Positions 24,677 to 32,909 of a stretch of 34,156 nucleotides of DNA are shown here, piece by piece. The stretch spans positions 1 to 34,156 of the forward strand of contig JAZOMF010000021.1 of assembly GCA_045653805.1 (NCBI GenBank), given 5' to 3'. Made by a program: the position numbers and the translations under genes. Under the pieces are notes generated by a model that was not told where the DNA came from, did not search any database, and was given only the letters and a program-made list of their open reading frames with translations. Source of the stretch: SVTX01 sp045653805 (GTDB taxonomy: Bacteria > Bacillota > Clostridia > Oscillospirales > CAG-272). The first letter of the stretch is position 1; each line of letters starts with the position of its first letter.

Positions 24677-25807
24677 TTAAACGCTCATATTCTTACCGAT
24701 GTAGAAGGGCATCGACTCATGTCCGGAAAGCGTTCTTCCGTCCTTGATCATAACGTTCTTATCGGTGATAACACAGTTAAGGCTTACACCGGGGCAAACA
24801 TAGGTATCCTGGAAGAGGATGGAGTTCTTAACAACTGCACCCTTTCCGACTCTAACACCACGGAAGATGATAGAATTCTCGACAACACCCTCGATAACGC
24901 ATCCCTCTGCAACCACGGAGTTAGTAACCTTTGCGCCCTCGCAATATCTTGTGGGAGCAGAGTTACGAACCTTGGTAAGAACAGGGCGATTCTTAACGCC
25001 AAAGAGTCTTTCACGAGCATCGGACTCAAGAAGCTTCATAGAGCACTCGAAGTATCCTGCCATAGAGCCGATATGAGCATAGAATCCATCGTACTCGTAA
25101 ACCATATACTTTGCCTTCCCCACATTAAGCATGATAATATCGTGGAGGAAGGAATGGTGTCCGTGTGCAATAGCATTCTCTATTACGTTGAGAAGGTACT
25201 GTCTCTTCATGACCATAATATTAATGTAGAGCTGGCTCTCGCCGTCGAACTTGTCGCTGGTAACATCTACCACATTACCATTATCGTCTGCCTTGATAAG
25301 AGTAAGAACCTCATCCTTACCAACACCGGTAAGCTCGCCAACCTTGGTAACAAAGGTAATATCTGCACCGGTAGCTACGTGCTTTTCAACTACATCGTTA
25401 AGGTCAATGTTGCAGATAACATCGCAATCCGACATAACGATATAGTCCTCGTGGCAACGGGAAAGGAAATTAACAGTGCCCATAAGCGCCTCAAGACGAG
25501 AGGTGTAGAACTTATTTGCAGCCGCATTATCAAAGCTGGAGATAAAGGGAGGAAGTATCTTAAGACCTCCGCTTCTTCTCGCAAGATCCCAGTCCTTACC
25601 GTTTCCAAGATGGTCGATAAGGGACTGATAGTTATTGTGAGTAACAACGCCGATCTTGGTGATGCCCGAATTTACCATTGAGGAAACGGCAAAGTCGATA
25701 AGACGGTATCTGCCTGCGAAGGGCACCGAACCGATAGTTCTCATTCTTGTAAGCTCGGGAATATTTGTATCATGAATATTGGAAAAAATTAATCCTACTG
25801 CTGTCAT
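24677..25807 (-). CDS. glgD: GlgD, non-catalytic partner subunit of ADP-glucose pyrophosphorylase
   Basis: 376 residues, paralogue of GlgC. The N-terminus reads AVGLIFSNIHD in place of the catalytic LAGGxGxRL loop, and VMSDCDVICNID stands where GlgC has SGDHIYKMD, so the nucleotidyl-transfer site is degenerate as in known GlgD proteins. The left-handed beta-helix hexapeptide repeats (SVVAEGCVIEGVVENS and following) are present. In Bacillota, GlgD associates with GlgC and raises its activity. GGAGGG precedes ATG 25807, 18 bases after the glgC stop, so the pair is cotranscribed. The hairpin array begins right after its stop. Confidence 0.93.
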   Translation of the reverse strand: MTAVGLIFSNIHDTNIPELTRMRTIGSVPFAGRYRLIDFAVSSMVNSGITKIGVVTHNNYQSLIDHLGNGKDWDLARRSGGLKILPPFISSFDNAAANKFYTSRLEALMGTVNFLSRCHEDYIVMSDCDVICNIDLNDVVEKHVATGADITFVTKVGELTGVGKDEVLTLIKADDNGNVVDVTSDKFDGESQLYINIMVMKRQYLLNVIENAIAHGHHSFLHDIIMLNVGKAKYMVYEYDGFYAHIGSMAGYFECSMKLLESDARERLFGVKNRPVLTKVRNSAPTRYCEGAKVTNSVVAEGCVIEGVVENSIIFRGVRVGKGAVVKNSILFQDTYVCPGVSLNCVITDKNVMIKDGRTLSGHESMPFYIGKNMSV

Positions 25808-25825
25808 AATCGTCTACCCTCCTCT

Positions 25826-27010
25826 TTAAAGCTCGGAAATTATCTCGCCTGCGGCGATATTGTAGCCTGCGGGAACCTCAATGTCCTCACCGAGAACTGC
25901 AATTCCCTTTGCAGTCTCACGGCTCTCACCGATAACCGCGCCTGCGCCAACGGTAACGCCGGTGTCGATAATAGAATAGTTCACGGTAGCACCCGACTCG
26001 ATAACGGTATCGCCCATAAGCACGCAATCCTTAACGTATGCACCGGGCATGATCTTAACGCCTGCACCGAGAACGCTGTTCTTAACAGTTCCGTAGATCT
26101 CACAGCCGTCGGTGATGTAGCAATTAACTACCTTAGCGTTTGCACCCACAAACTGAGGTCCGCCGGACTGATTTCTTGAATAAATGCGGAAATTATGATC
26201 GTCCAAATCGAGCACAGGGTCAGCACCGAGAAGATCCATGTTTGCTTCCCAAAGGGAGTTGATTGTTCCAACGTCTTTCCAGTAGCCCTCAAAGGGATAA
26301 GCGAACATCTTCTCGCCTGCTGCCAGCATATTGGGGATAATGTTCTTACCGAAGTCGTTTGCAGAGCCCTCGGTAGCCTCATCCTCTTCAAGATACTTCT
26401 GGAGCTTATCCTTGGTGAAGATGTAGATACCCATAGAAGCATTGGTACTGTCGGGATTCTTGGGCTTCTCGGAGAACTTATAAATAGAACCGTCCTCGTT
26501 GGTGCTCATAATACCAAAGCGACTTGCCTCTTCGATCGGCACGTCGATAACTGCGATGGTACAGTCTGCACCCTTGGCCTTGTGGTATTCAAGCATCTTT
26601 GCGTAATCCATCTTGTAGATATGGTCGCCCGAGAGAATGAGAACGTACTCGGTATCATATCTGTTGATGAAGGCAAGATTCTGATAGATAGCATTTGCGG
26701 TTCCCTTATACCAGTCTCCACCCTTCTGTCCCTGATAAGGGGGGAGTATCTTAACGCCGCCCCAGATTCGGTCAAGATCCCAGGGCTGTCCGTTTCCTAT
26801 GTATTCATTGAGCACGAGGGGCTGATACTGGGTGAGAACGCCCACGGTATCAATGCCTGAGTTGATGCAGTTCGATAAGGTGAAGTCAATAATTCTGTAC
26901 TTACCTCCGAAGGGTACTGCGGGTTTTGCGGTTTTGGTGGTCAGCGCGTACAAGCGCGAGCCCTGACCTCCTGCGAGCAGCATAGCTACACATTCTTTTT
27001 TCTTAAACAT
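25826..27010 (-). CDS. glgC: Glucose-1-phosphate adenylyltransferase, catalytic subunit
   Basis: 394 residues. It makes ADP-glucose and pyrophosphate from ATP and glucose 1-phosphate, the committed step of glycogen synthesis. The nucleotide loop LLAGGQGSRLYALT (11-24) is intact, with KPAVPFGGKYRIIDF next, GNGQPWDLD, and the catalytic Asp in SGDHIYKMDY (D129). The C-terminal beta-helix has regular hexapeptides from about residue 285. GAGGAGAGG lies before ATG 27010. It follows glgB by 73 bases and precedes glgD by 18. The family is allosterically regulated; the effector cannot be read from sequence. Confidence 0.95.
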   Translation of the reverse strand: MFKKKECVAMLLAGGQGSRLYALTTKTAKPAVPFGGKYRIIDFTLSNCINSGIDTVGVLTQYQPLVLNEYIGNGQPWDLDRIWGGVKILPPYQGQKGGDWYKGTANAIYQNLAFINRYDTEYVLILSGDHIYKMDYAKMLEYHKAKGADCTIAVIDVPIEEASRFGIMSTNEDGSIYKFSEKPKNPDSTNASMGIYIFTKDKLQKYLEEDEATEGSANDFGKNIIPNMLAAGEKMFAYPFEGYWKDVGTINSLWEANMDLLGADPVLDLDDHNFRIYSRNQSGGPQFVGANAKVVNCYITDGCEIYGTVKNSVLGAGVKIMPGAYVKDCVLMGDTVIESGATVNYSIIDTGVTVGAGAVIGESRETAKGIAVLGEDIEVPAGYNIAAGEIISEL

Positions 27011-27083
27011 AAGAAAACCTCTCCTCTATGATTAAATTTAATTGAAAAAACTGAGTTGTATTATGTTTTTATGCTTTGTGCGA

Positions 27084-29006
27084 TCAATCGTCCTCAAAGC
27101 GTTTTTTCTGAAGTCTTAAAACGACTGCTCCAAGGGGCGGAAGTCTGAATCTTATTACCCACGGGCAGATATTTTCCGCCGCTGTGCCTGCCTTCAAGTC
27201 GGGATTGGATCGACTCATAAGCTCAGCTCCCGAATTGGTGACTCCGCTTCCACCGTATCTTGCATCGTCGGAATTGAATATCTCCTCGTATGTTCCCTCC
27301 TGGGTCACCGGTAGGAAATAATTATTATAGACGCGGGGGGTAAGATTTATCACCACCAAAAGCTCGTTGCCATTTCCTGCAATTCGCTTAAAGGATACGA
27401 TGCTTCGCTGGCTATCGTCGGGATCTATCCACTTAAAGCCATGCCAGCCGTTGTCCACCTGCCAAAGCTCGGGGTGAGCCAAATAAAAATTATTAAGATC
27501 TGACATATATAACTGATGGCGGTAGTGGGTCTCATAGTCAAGCAAGAACCATTCGGTCTCGCTATCGTGATCCCATTCTCTGAACTGTCCTATCTCACTT
27601 CCCATAAAAGCAAGCTTTTTGCCGGGCATAGTCATTCGCAAAGCCTCAAAAACTCGCGCCCCCGCAAACTTCTGCCAATAATCTCCTGCCATTTTGTCCA
27701 AAAACGATTTCTTACCGTAAGTTACCTCGTCGTGAGAGATCGGCAAAATGAATTTCTCGTCAAAAGCATACATTAACGGAAAGGTAAGTCTACCATGCTC
27801 ACGCGATCTGTCCTTAAATCCGACAGATACGTAGCCGAGGGTATCGTTCATCCAGCCCATATTCCATTTAAGATCGAATCCAAGAGCGTTTTCGCCCTCA
27901 GTGATAGTTACTCCCTGCCAGCTGCTTGACTCCTCGGCAATAGTGATAACCGAGGGATAAAGCTCCTTAACGGTTTCGTTCAACCGTTTTAGGAAAGCAA
28001 TCGCCTCAAGATTTCGGTTGTCTCCAAATTTATTAGGAGTCCACTCTCCTCTCGCCTTGTCGTAATCAAGGTATATCATCGACGATACCGCATCAAAACG
28101 AATACCGTCAACATGGTACTTTTCTATCCAGTAAATAACATTGGACATGAGGAAGGAATTCACCTCACCTCTGCCAAAATCAAATGCGACCGTTCCCCAC
28201 TGCTTGTGCTCTCTCGCCTTCTCGTCTTCCGACTCGTAAAGATGACTGCCATCGAACTCGTAAAGCCCGAATTCATCCTTGGGGAAATGAGCCAAGGTAA
28301 GGTCGAATATAACTCCCACTCCCGCGCGGTGCATAACGTCGACGAATCGCATAAGCTCTTTGGGGTCGCCGTACCTCGATGTAGGAGCAAAATATCCTCC
28401 TGTCTGATAACCCCACGAGCCGTAATAGGGGTGCTCGGCTATGGGGAGCAGCTCAACGTGGGTGTATCCCATCTGCTTAACGTAGGATGAAAGCTCCTCG
28501 GCGATCTCGCCGTAGGAGAGAAAACTGCCATCGTGTCTACGCATCCATGAGCCAAGATGAATTTCGTATATGTTTAATGGTTGAGAATATATTCCGACCG
28601 TAGCCGTCTCGCGCCTTTGCGCCATCCAGCCTCCATCGTGCCATTTATATCCCTCTATGTCGGTAACTACCGATGCACAGTGCGGAGGAACATCCATTTT
28701 AAACGAATAGGGGTCTGACCTATACATTTCTCTCTGACCGCTCACGATAAGATACTTGTAAATATCTCCGTCTGCCACAGTGCTTGGCGGCAGAGTGACC
28801 GTCCAAAGCCCTCCCGCATTTGTCATGGGGCAAGTCTTTTTCCATTCATTGAACGAACCAACCAAATATACCTCATCGGCATTGGGTACCCATACACGAA
28901 AAACGAAATTTTCGTCCTCTTTGTGCACTCCAAACCATTCGTAAGCTCTGGTTTCCTCTCCCGAGCAAAGACGTGCTACTTTATTTGTCAGCGATGATTC
29001 TTTCAT
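27084..29006 (-). CDS. glgB: 1,4-alpha-glucan branching enzyme
   Basis: 640 residues. An N-terminal CBM48 (about 20-115, FRVWVPNADEVYLVGSFNEW) precedes the GH13 catalytic barrel. It transfers alpha-1,4 segments to alpha-1,6 positions. Motifs: GSWGYQTGGYFAPTSRYG, region I DLTLAHF (235-241, where DWVPAHF is usual), GIRFDAVSSM with nucleophile D305, IAEESSSW with E358, and LPISHDEV (421-428). All three catalytic acids are present. GAGGAGGAC precedes ATG 29006. It is the first gene of the glg operon, about 55 bases downstream of the predicted start of transcription from a consensus promoter. Confidence 0.95.
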   Translation of the reverse strand: MKESSLTNKVARLCSGEETRAYEWFGVHKEDENFVFRVWVPNADEVYLVGSFNEWKKTCPMTNAGGLWTVTLPPSTVADGDIYKYLIVSGQREMYRSDPYSFKMDVPPHCASVVTDIEGYKWHDGGWMAQRRETATVGIYSQPLNIYEIHLGSWMRRHDGSFLSYGEIAEELSSYVKQMGYTHVELLPIAEHPYYGSWGYQTGGYFAPTSRYGDPKELMRFVDVMHRAGVGVIFDLTLAHFPKDEFGLYEFDGSHLYESEDEKAREHKQWGTVAFDFGRGEVNSFLMSNVIYWIEKYHVDGIRFDAVSSMIYLDYDKARGEWTPNKFGDNRNLEAIAFLKRLNETVKELYPSVITIAEESSSWQGVTITEGENALGFDLKWNMGWMNDTLGYVSVGFKDRSREHGRLTFPLMYAFDEKFILPISHDEVTYGKKSFLDKMAGDYWQKFAGARVFEALRMTMPGKKLAFMGSEIGQFREWDHDSETEWFLLDYETHYRHQLYMSDLNNFYLAHPELWQVDNGWHGFKWIDPDDSQRSIVSFKRIAGNGNELLVVINLTPRVYNNYFLPVTQEGTYEEIFNSDDARYGGSGVTNSGAELMSRSNPDLKAGTAAENICPWVIRFRLPPLGAVVLRLQKKRFEDD

Positions 29007-29068
29007 CTTACGTCCTCCTCGAAAAATTTTTTCGGTGCCTACTTGAATTTTAACCTTAATACTAACTT

Positions 29069-29097
29069 ATTATATCACAAATAGTGCCCAATGTCAA
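29069..29097 (-). promoter_or_regulatory. Consensus sigma-A promoter of the glycogen operon
   Basis: On the - strand TTGACA (29092-29097), 17-base spacer, TATAAT (29069-29074): both hexamers perfect. It lies 62 bases above the glgB ATG. No obvious operator palindrome overlaps it. The rest of the divergent gap 29007-29325 (between here and the holB promoter at 29260-29288) shows no gene, hairpin or riboswitch that I recognise. Confidence 0.9.
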
Positions 29098-29259
29098 TGC
29101 ACAATTCATCCAAATATACATATCAATATAAAGCAAAATTAACAATTTTTTCCGTTTATTCGTTTTGTTTCGACCTGTTTTGATGCACTCATCCATTTTC
29201 AGCAGAAGCCTCACCCTTCAAGCGTTGCCTTACTTGGTGTTTTTTGCAAAAACTGCCTG

Positions 29260-29288
29260 TTGACAAAATTGCGTTTTCGTGATATAAT
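29260..29288 (+). promoter_or_regulatory. Consensus sigma-A promoter of holB-ricT
   Basis: TTGACA (29260-29265), 17-base spacer, TATAAT (29283-29288), both perfect, 37 bases before the holB ATG. The transcription start would be near 29295, giving a short leader with AAGGAGG. Confidence 0.9.
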
Positions 29289-29325
29289 ATTATGAATTAT
29301 TGTTTATTCAAGGAGGTTGTCGGCT

Positions 29326-30396
29326 ATGGCGGAAGAAAGCGTATATTTTCCTGCTCTTTTGGGAAATGATTCATTAAAGCGCCGTCTTGGCAAGGATATA
29401 GCCGAAAATCACCTTTCTCATGCTTATATCATCGAGGGACCACGCGGTAGCGGCAGACATACCGTTGCCATGAGTGTTGTGGCGGCTATCGAATGTCAAG
29501 CTCGCGAAAGCGTTGGGCTTACCGACCTTTTCGGAGAGACAAGTGATGCTCAAATCCCCTGCGGAGGCTGTCCTTCCTGCCAAAAGATACTTTCGGGCAA
29601 ATCCCCCGACATCGTAACCGTCGGACTCGAGTACGAGCGAGTTACAATGGGCGTTGACTCCATCAGAAGGCTGAAAGAAGACATTTATATAGCGCCTAAC
29701 GACCTTTCGGTAAAGGTATATATCATCGAAGATTGCGACGCGATGACCGAGCAGGCGCAGAATGCATTTCTGCTCTCTCTTGAAGAACCCCCCGAATACG
29801 TGGTATTCTTCCTTTTATGCGAAAGCTCCATGAATCTGCTTGAAACGATTCGTTCAAGAGCTCCCACACTGAGAACAACGCGTCTTACACCCGAAATCAT
29901 CGGATCTTATCTTATAGCAAATGTTCCGACAGCAAAAACACTTCGCTACGAAAATCCCAAGGATTTTGAAACACTTTTGTTCATTGCAGACGGACGCCTG
30001 GGATACGCCATAGAGCTTCTTGATAAAAAGACCCGTGACAGTATTTTGGCAAATCGCAACGAGGTCAAAAAGCTATTGTCACTGCTCTTAAGATCTAATC
30101 GTGCTGTAGCTTTTGAGTCTATCGGTAGCTTTGGCAAAAAGAGGCACGAGGCAATAAACAGAATAACGCTTTTGCAGTATGCACTTCGCGACTTGATCCT
30201 CCTCAAAAAAAGCGAGGATCTCCCGCTCTGTTTCTTCGAAGATGCCGAGGAGGCTTTGGAGCTTTCTACTCGATTCACCTCCAAAAGTCTGCTGGCTCTC
30301 TACGATGCCGCAGCGCGTGCAAAAAAGGACCTTGAATCAAATGCAAACGTAAAGCTTGCCCTCACAAATATGATGTTGAGCGCGGGACTTATATGA
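29326..30396 (+). CDS. holB: DNA polymerase III delta' subunit-like clamp-loader protein
   Basis: 356 residues. AAA+ core with LSHAYIIEGPRGSGRHT; the Walker A Lys is Arg (R44), consistent with delta' being a non-hydrolysing subunit. A zinc module CGGCPSC (C79, C82, C85), with C57 as possible fourth ligand, and the SRxP finger region TIRSRAPTLR follow. The C-terminal collar-like helical domain ends the protein. It helps load the beta clamp during replication. ATG 29326 is used because AGGAGG (29311-29316) sits 9 bases upstream; the frame also has a TTG at 29317 inside that site. The order holB-ricT-trmN6 matches Bacillus holB-yaaT-yabB, which supports the call over DnaX. Confidence 0.9.
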   Translation: MAEESVYFPALLGNDSLKRRLGKDIAENHLSHAYIIEGPRGSGRHTVAMSVVAAIECQARESVGLTDLFGETSDAQIPCGGCPSCQKILSGKSPDIVTVGLEYERVTMGVDSIRRLKEDIYIAPNDLSVKVYIIEDCDAMTEQAQNAFLLSLEEPPEYVVFFLLCESSMNLLETIRSRAPTLRTTRLTPEIIGSYLIANVPTAKTLRYENPKDFETLLFIADGRLGYAIELLDKKTRDSILANRNEVKKLLSLLLRSNRAVAFESIGSFGKKRHEAINRITLLQYALRDLILLKKSEDLPLCFFEDAEEALELSTRFTSKSLLALYDAAARAKKDLESNANVKLALTNMMLSAGLI

Positions 30397-30434
30397 CAAA
30401 AAACACTTAAAATAACACAAAAGGTGGTTTATTT

Positions 30435-31739
30435 ATGGATAAAGAAACAAGACCCGCCAACTATCAAGGCGGCAATAAGGGCTTTGGGAACAACAAGCAT
30501 CACCGTAGAAAGCCCTTTTATATAAAGAAAAACGAGAGCGCAGAATCTGATACCGCTCCCGTTAATCAAGCGGAAAAGGAAGTGGTGAGAAACAACTCTG
30601 CTGATGCAGAAAAGGTTCCGTCTGCTCCCAAGGCAAACGAAGAAAATCTCTCCGCTAATCGCGAGGGCGGTAATAGAAACAACCGTCGCGACAGACGCAG
30701 AAACAGACGCGGCAGGGGCGATAGACGCGACCGCGATATGTCAAACGTAATCGAACCCGCTGCTACCAACAAGGTTTCTGCCGAACCCGATGAGATCACA
30801 TATGAAACCGATGTTGTCGCTATCGAATGTCAAGCAGATGATACCCCAGAGGTGGTGGTATCTATCGAGGACGAGATAATCACCGTTGAGGACGATTCTC
30901 CTAAGGTACATGTAAGCGGAGTTCGTTTCAAGCCCGGCGGAAAGATCTACTATTTCGATCACGGTGAGCTTGCTATCAAGAACAATTCTTACGTCATTGT
31001 TGACACCGCTCGCGGACTTGAATTCGGAGAAGTTGCCTTTGGCGACAAATTGGTTAAGGAATCCTCCCTTGTACTCCCCCTCCGCCAGGTGGTACGCGTA
31101 GCAACAAAGGACGATATTGAAAGAAATGCGGCAAACAAAGAAAAGGAAACCGAGGCATTTGCTATTTGTCAGGAAAAGATACAAAAGCACAATCTCGATA
31201 TGAAGCTTATTGAGGCTCAGTATTCCTTTGACAACTCCAAGCTTCTCTTCTATTTCACCTCCGCTAACAGAGTTGACTTTAGAGAGCTTGTTAAAGATCT
31301 TGCCAGTGTATTTAAGACTCGCATCGAGCTCCGCCAGATCGGTATTCGTGACGAGGCAAAGATCATGGGCGGTCTTGGTGCATGCGGCAGACCTCTTTGC
31401 TGTGCATCCTTCCTCTCCGACTTTGTTCAGGTGTCCATTAAGATGGCTAAGGAGCAGAATCTGTCCCTCAATTCGGGTAAAATTTCGGGCTGCTGTGGCA
31501 GACTTATGTGCTGTCTCCAGTACGAATATCAAACCTACCGCGAGGAGGGTGCAAAGACTCCTTCCGTTGACTCTACCGTTAAGACCAAGGACGGCGTAGG
31601 TGTAGTCACCGAATCCAATGCTCTGGCAGGCACTATAAAGGTTCGTCTTAAAGACAAGCCCGATTCTCCCCCTGCGCTCTACAAGAGAGATGACGTTACT
31701 ATTCTCTCGAGAGCTAGCAAAAAGGATGACGAGGAATAA
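30435..31739 (+). CDS. ricT: RicT/YaaT family protein (PSP1 domain) with Arg-rich N-terminal extension
   Basis: 434 residues, against about 275 in Bacillus RicT. The PSP1 domain runs from about residue 158 to 410, with GLEFGEV, IGIRDEAKIMGGLGACGRPLCC and GKISGCCGRLMCC; these Cys clusters are the ones proposed to bind iron-sulphur in the RicA-RicF-RicT complex. That complex helps RNase Y mature mRNAs in Bacillus and affects sporulation and competence. The extra first ~155 residues are low-complexity: KHHRRKPFYIKK, then an Arg-rich tract about 76-101 (RRDRRRNRRGRG), then an acidic stretch about 120-153. This resembles an RNA-binding tail (inference). AAGGTGG precedes ATG 30435, 38 bases after holB. 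Confidence 0.85.
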   Translation: MDKETRPANYQGGNKGFGNNKHHRRKPFYIKKNESAESDTAPVNQAEKEVVRNNSADAEKVPSAPKANEENLSANREGGNRNNRRDRRRNRRGRGDRRDRDMSNVIEPAATNKVSAEPDEITYETDVVAIECQADDTPEVVVSIEDEIITVEDDSPKVHVSGVRFKPGGKIYYFDHGELAIKNNSYVIVDTARGLEFGEVAFGDKLVKESSLVLPLRQVVRVATKDDIERNAANKEKETEAFAICQEKIQKHNLDMKLIEAQYSFDNSKLLFYFTSANRVDFRELVKDLASVFKTRIELRQIGIRDEAKIMGGLGACGRPLCCASFLSDFVQVSIKMAKEQNLSLNSGKISGCCGRLMCCLQYEYQTYREEGAKTPSVDSTVKTKDGVGVVTESNALAGTIKVRLKDKPDSPPALYKRDDVTILSRASKKDDEE

Positions 31740-31783
31740 GCGCATTAGCATATGCTAACTCATATTTTTTGTCAAAACTGCAT

Positions 31784-31815
31784 AATTTTCAAGTGAAAAT
31801 TTGTTTAGTTTTTTC
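31784..31815 (+). terminator. Possible intrinsic terminator after ricT
   Basis: AATTTTCA (31784-31791), loop AG, TGAAAATT (31794-31801) followed by TGTTTAGTTTTTTC. The stem is AT-rich and so weak. A second small palindrome TTAGCA-ta-TGCTAA (31745-31758) follows the ricT stop closely and precedes ATATTTTTT. Confidence 0.5.
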
Positions 31816-31826
31816 GGCAAAGGTAG

Positions 31827-31855
31827 TTGAAAAAAATAAAAAATTGTGATACAAT
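31827..31855 (+). promoter_or_regulatory. Sigma-A promoter of the ferredoxin gene
   Basis: TTGAAA (31827-31832), 17-base spacer, TACAAT (31850-31855), 34 bases before the ferredoxin ATG. An independent promoter between ricT and trmN6 implies that the ferredoxin is transcribed separately, also being followed by its own terminator. Confidence 0.75.
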
Positions 31856-31888
31856 AGTATCGTATTAAAAAAATGGAGGTACATAACC

Positions 31889-32059
31889 ATGGCATACAAG
31901 ATTACTGACGATTGCATCGGCTGCGGCGCATGCGCTGCTGACTGCCCCGTTGAGGCTATCACCGAGGGTGACGGCAAGTACGTTATCGACGCTGATACCT
32001 GCATCGACTGCGGAAACTGTGCAGAGACTTGCCCTGTTAGCGCTCCCGTTCAGGAATAA
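31889..32059 (+). CDS. 2[4Fe-4S] ferredoxin, 56 aa
   Basis: A short gene. Its product has two CxxCxxCxxxCP motifs: CIGCGACAADCP (from C9) and CIDCGNCAETCP (from C38), each preceded by a short beta strand, the pattern of clostridial ferredoxin, which carries electrons at low potential for hydrogenase, pyruvate:ferredoxin oxidoreductase and similar enzymes. GGAGGT precedes ATG 31889 by 8 bases. It has its own promoter (31827-31855) and a hairpin terminator after it, and stands between ricT and trmN6, genes otherwise adjacent or close in Bacillus. Expected length is 55-60 residues, so it is complete. GC content is like its neighbours. Confidence 0.9.
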   Translation: MAYKITDDCIGCGACAADCPVEAITEGDGKYVIDADTCIDCGNCAETCPVSAPVQE

Positions 32060-32082
32060 TTAAGTTAAATGCTTAAAAGCAT

Positions 32083-32112
32083 CGCCGCGCCGAACTCGAC
32101 GCGGCGTTTGTT
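32083..32112 (+). terminator. Intrinsic terminator after the ferredoxin gene
   Basis: CGCCGCG (32083-32089) and CGCGGCG (32100-32106) form a GC stem with an inner CG/CG pair and tetraloop AACT, followed by TTTGTTTATG. A small TGCTT-aa-AAGCA hairpin (32070-32081) lies just before it. Confidence 0.7.
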
Positions 32113-32129
32113 TATGTATAGGAGTTCAA

Positions 32130-32879
32130 ATGCCCACCATTACAAAAATCAACGACAACTTAAACTTAATACAAAACGAAAACGGTCTTACCTTCGGCAC
32201 AGATGCCTACCTTCTCTCGGCTTTCACCGTAGGTGGCAGAAATAAAGTCGGTGCAGACTTAGGCAGCGGCACGGGAATCATTCCCTTGCTCCTTTCGTCT
32301 CGTGAAAAGGCGGCTAAAATATACGCTATTGAGGTGCAGGAAAGCTTTTGCGACCTTATCGCTCAAAATGCAAAGCTTAACGGATTTGAAGAGCGCATAA
32401 TTCCCATTCATAACAACGTCACCGACCTCCGCTCCCGCGATTTGGGAGAAGAGCTCGATTTTGTTACCTCAAATCCCCCGTATATGAAGGTAGATAGCGG
32501 CAAGAGAAATGAGTACGATGAAAAATACATCGCACGCCACGAGGTCTGCGGAAGCATAGGTGATTTTTGTGCTTGCGCCAATCGTCTTCTCAAGCACGGT
32601 GGTAAATTTTACTGCGTGTACCGCCCTGACAGACTTGTTGACCTCCTCTGCGCTATGCGCGAAAATAAGCTTGAGCCAAAGGTAATCACATTCGTTTGTG
32701 CCACAAAGGAAAGCGAGCCTTCCATGGTGCTTGTGCGCGCCATCAAGGGCGGCGCACCCGGAAACACCGTCACCCGCACGCTCCTTTTACACGACTCCAA
32801 ATGCGATGCCGCAAAAAGCATACTTTCTGCCGATGCAAAGGCAATATATGATACATGCTCCTTTGATTTCTTCAAATAA
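32130..32879 (+). CDS. tRNA1(Val) (adenine-N6) methyltransferase family protein (TrmN6/YabB-like)
   Basis: 249 residues. The SAM-binding motif GADLGSGTGI (41-50) and the amino-methyltransferase signature TSNPPY (113-118) place it with class I N6-adenine methyltransferases of the TrmN6/YabB/HemK type. The N-terminal NENGLTFGTDAYLLSAF matches TrmN6 proteins (FKFGTDALLLSAF-like). The probable job is m6A at position 37 of tRNA1(Val), but other adenine targets cannot be excluded. AGGAG lies 7 bases before ATG 32130. Its place near holB and ricT matches the Bacillus yabB locus. It precedes ttcA by 30 bases, likely cotranscribed. Confidence 0.85.
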   Translation: MPTITKINDNLNLIQNENGLTFGTDAYLLSAFTVGGRNKVGADLGSGTGIIPLLLSSREKAAKIYAIEVQESFCDLIAQNAKLNGFEERIIPIHNNVTDLRSRDLGEELDFVTSNPPYMKVDSGKRNEYDEKYIARHEVCGSIGDFCACANRLLKHGGKFYCVYRPDRLVDLLCAMRENKLEPKVITFVCATKESEPSMVLVRAIKGGAPGNTVTRTLLLHDSKCDAAKSILSADAKAIYDTCSFDFFK

Positions 32880-32909
32880 ATCGAGCAATAAAAATTTAGG
32901 ATTGAATTT

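Noticed and set aside
24677..25807. Degenerate catalytic loop in the second ADP-glucose pyrophosphorylase
   Set aside because: This is the normal state of GlgD in Bacillota, not gene decay.
29326..30396. Walker A Lys replaced by Arg in the clamp-loader gene
   Set aside because: Delta' subunits are known to lack ATPase activity, so this is expected and not novel.
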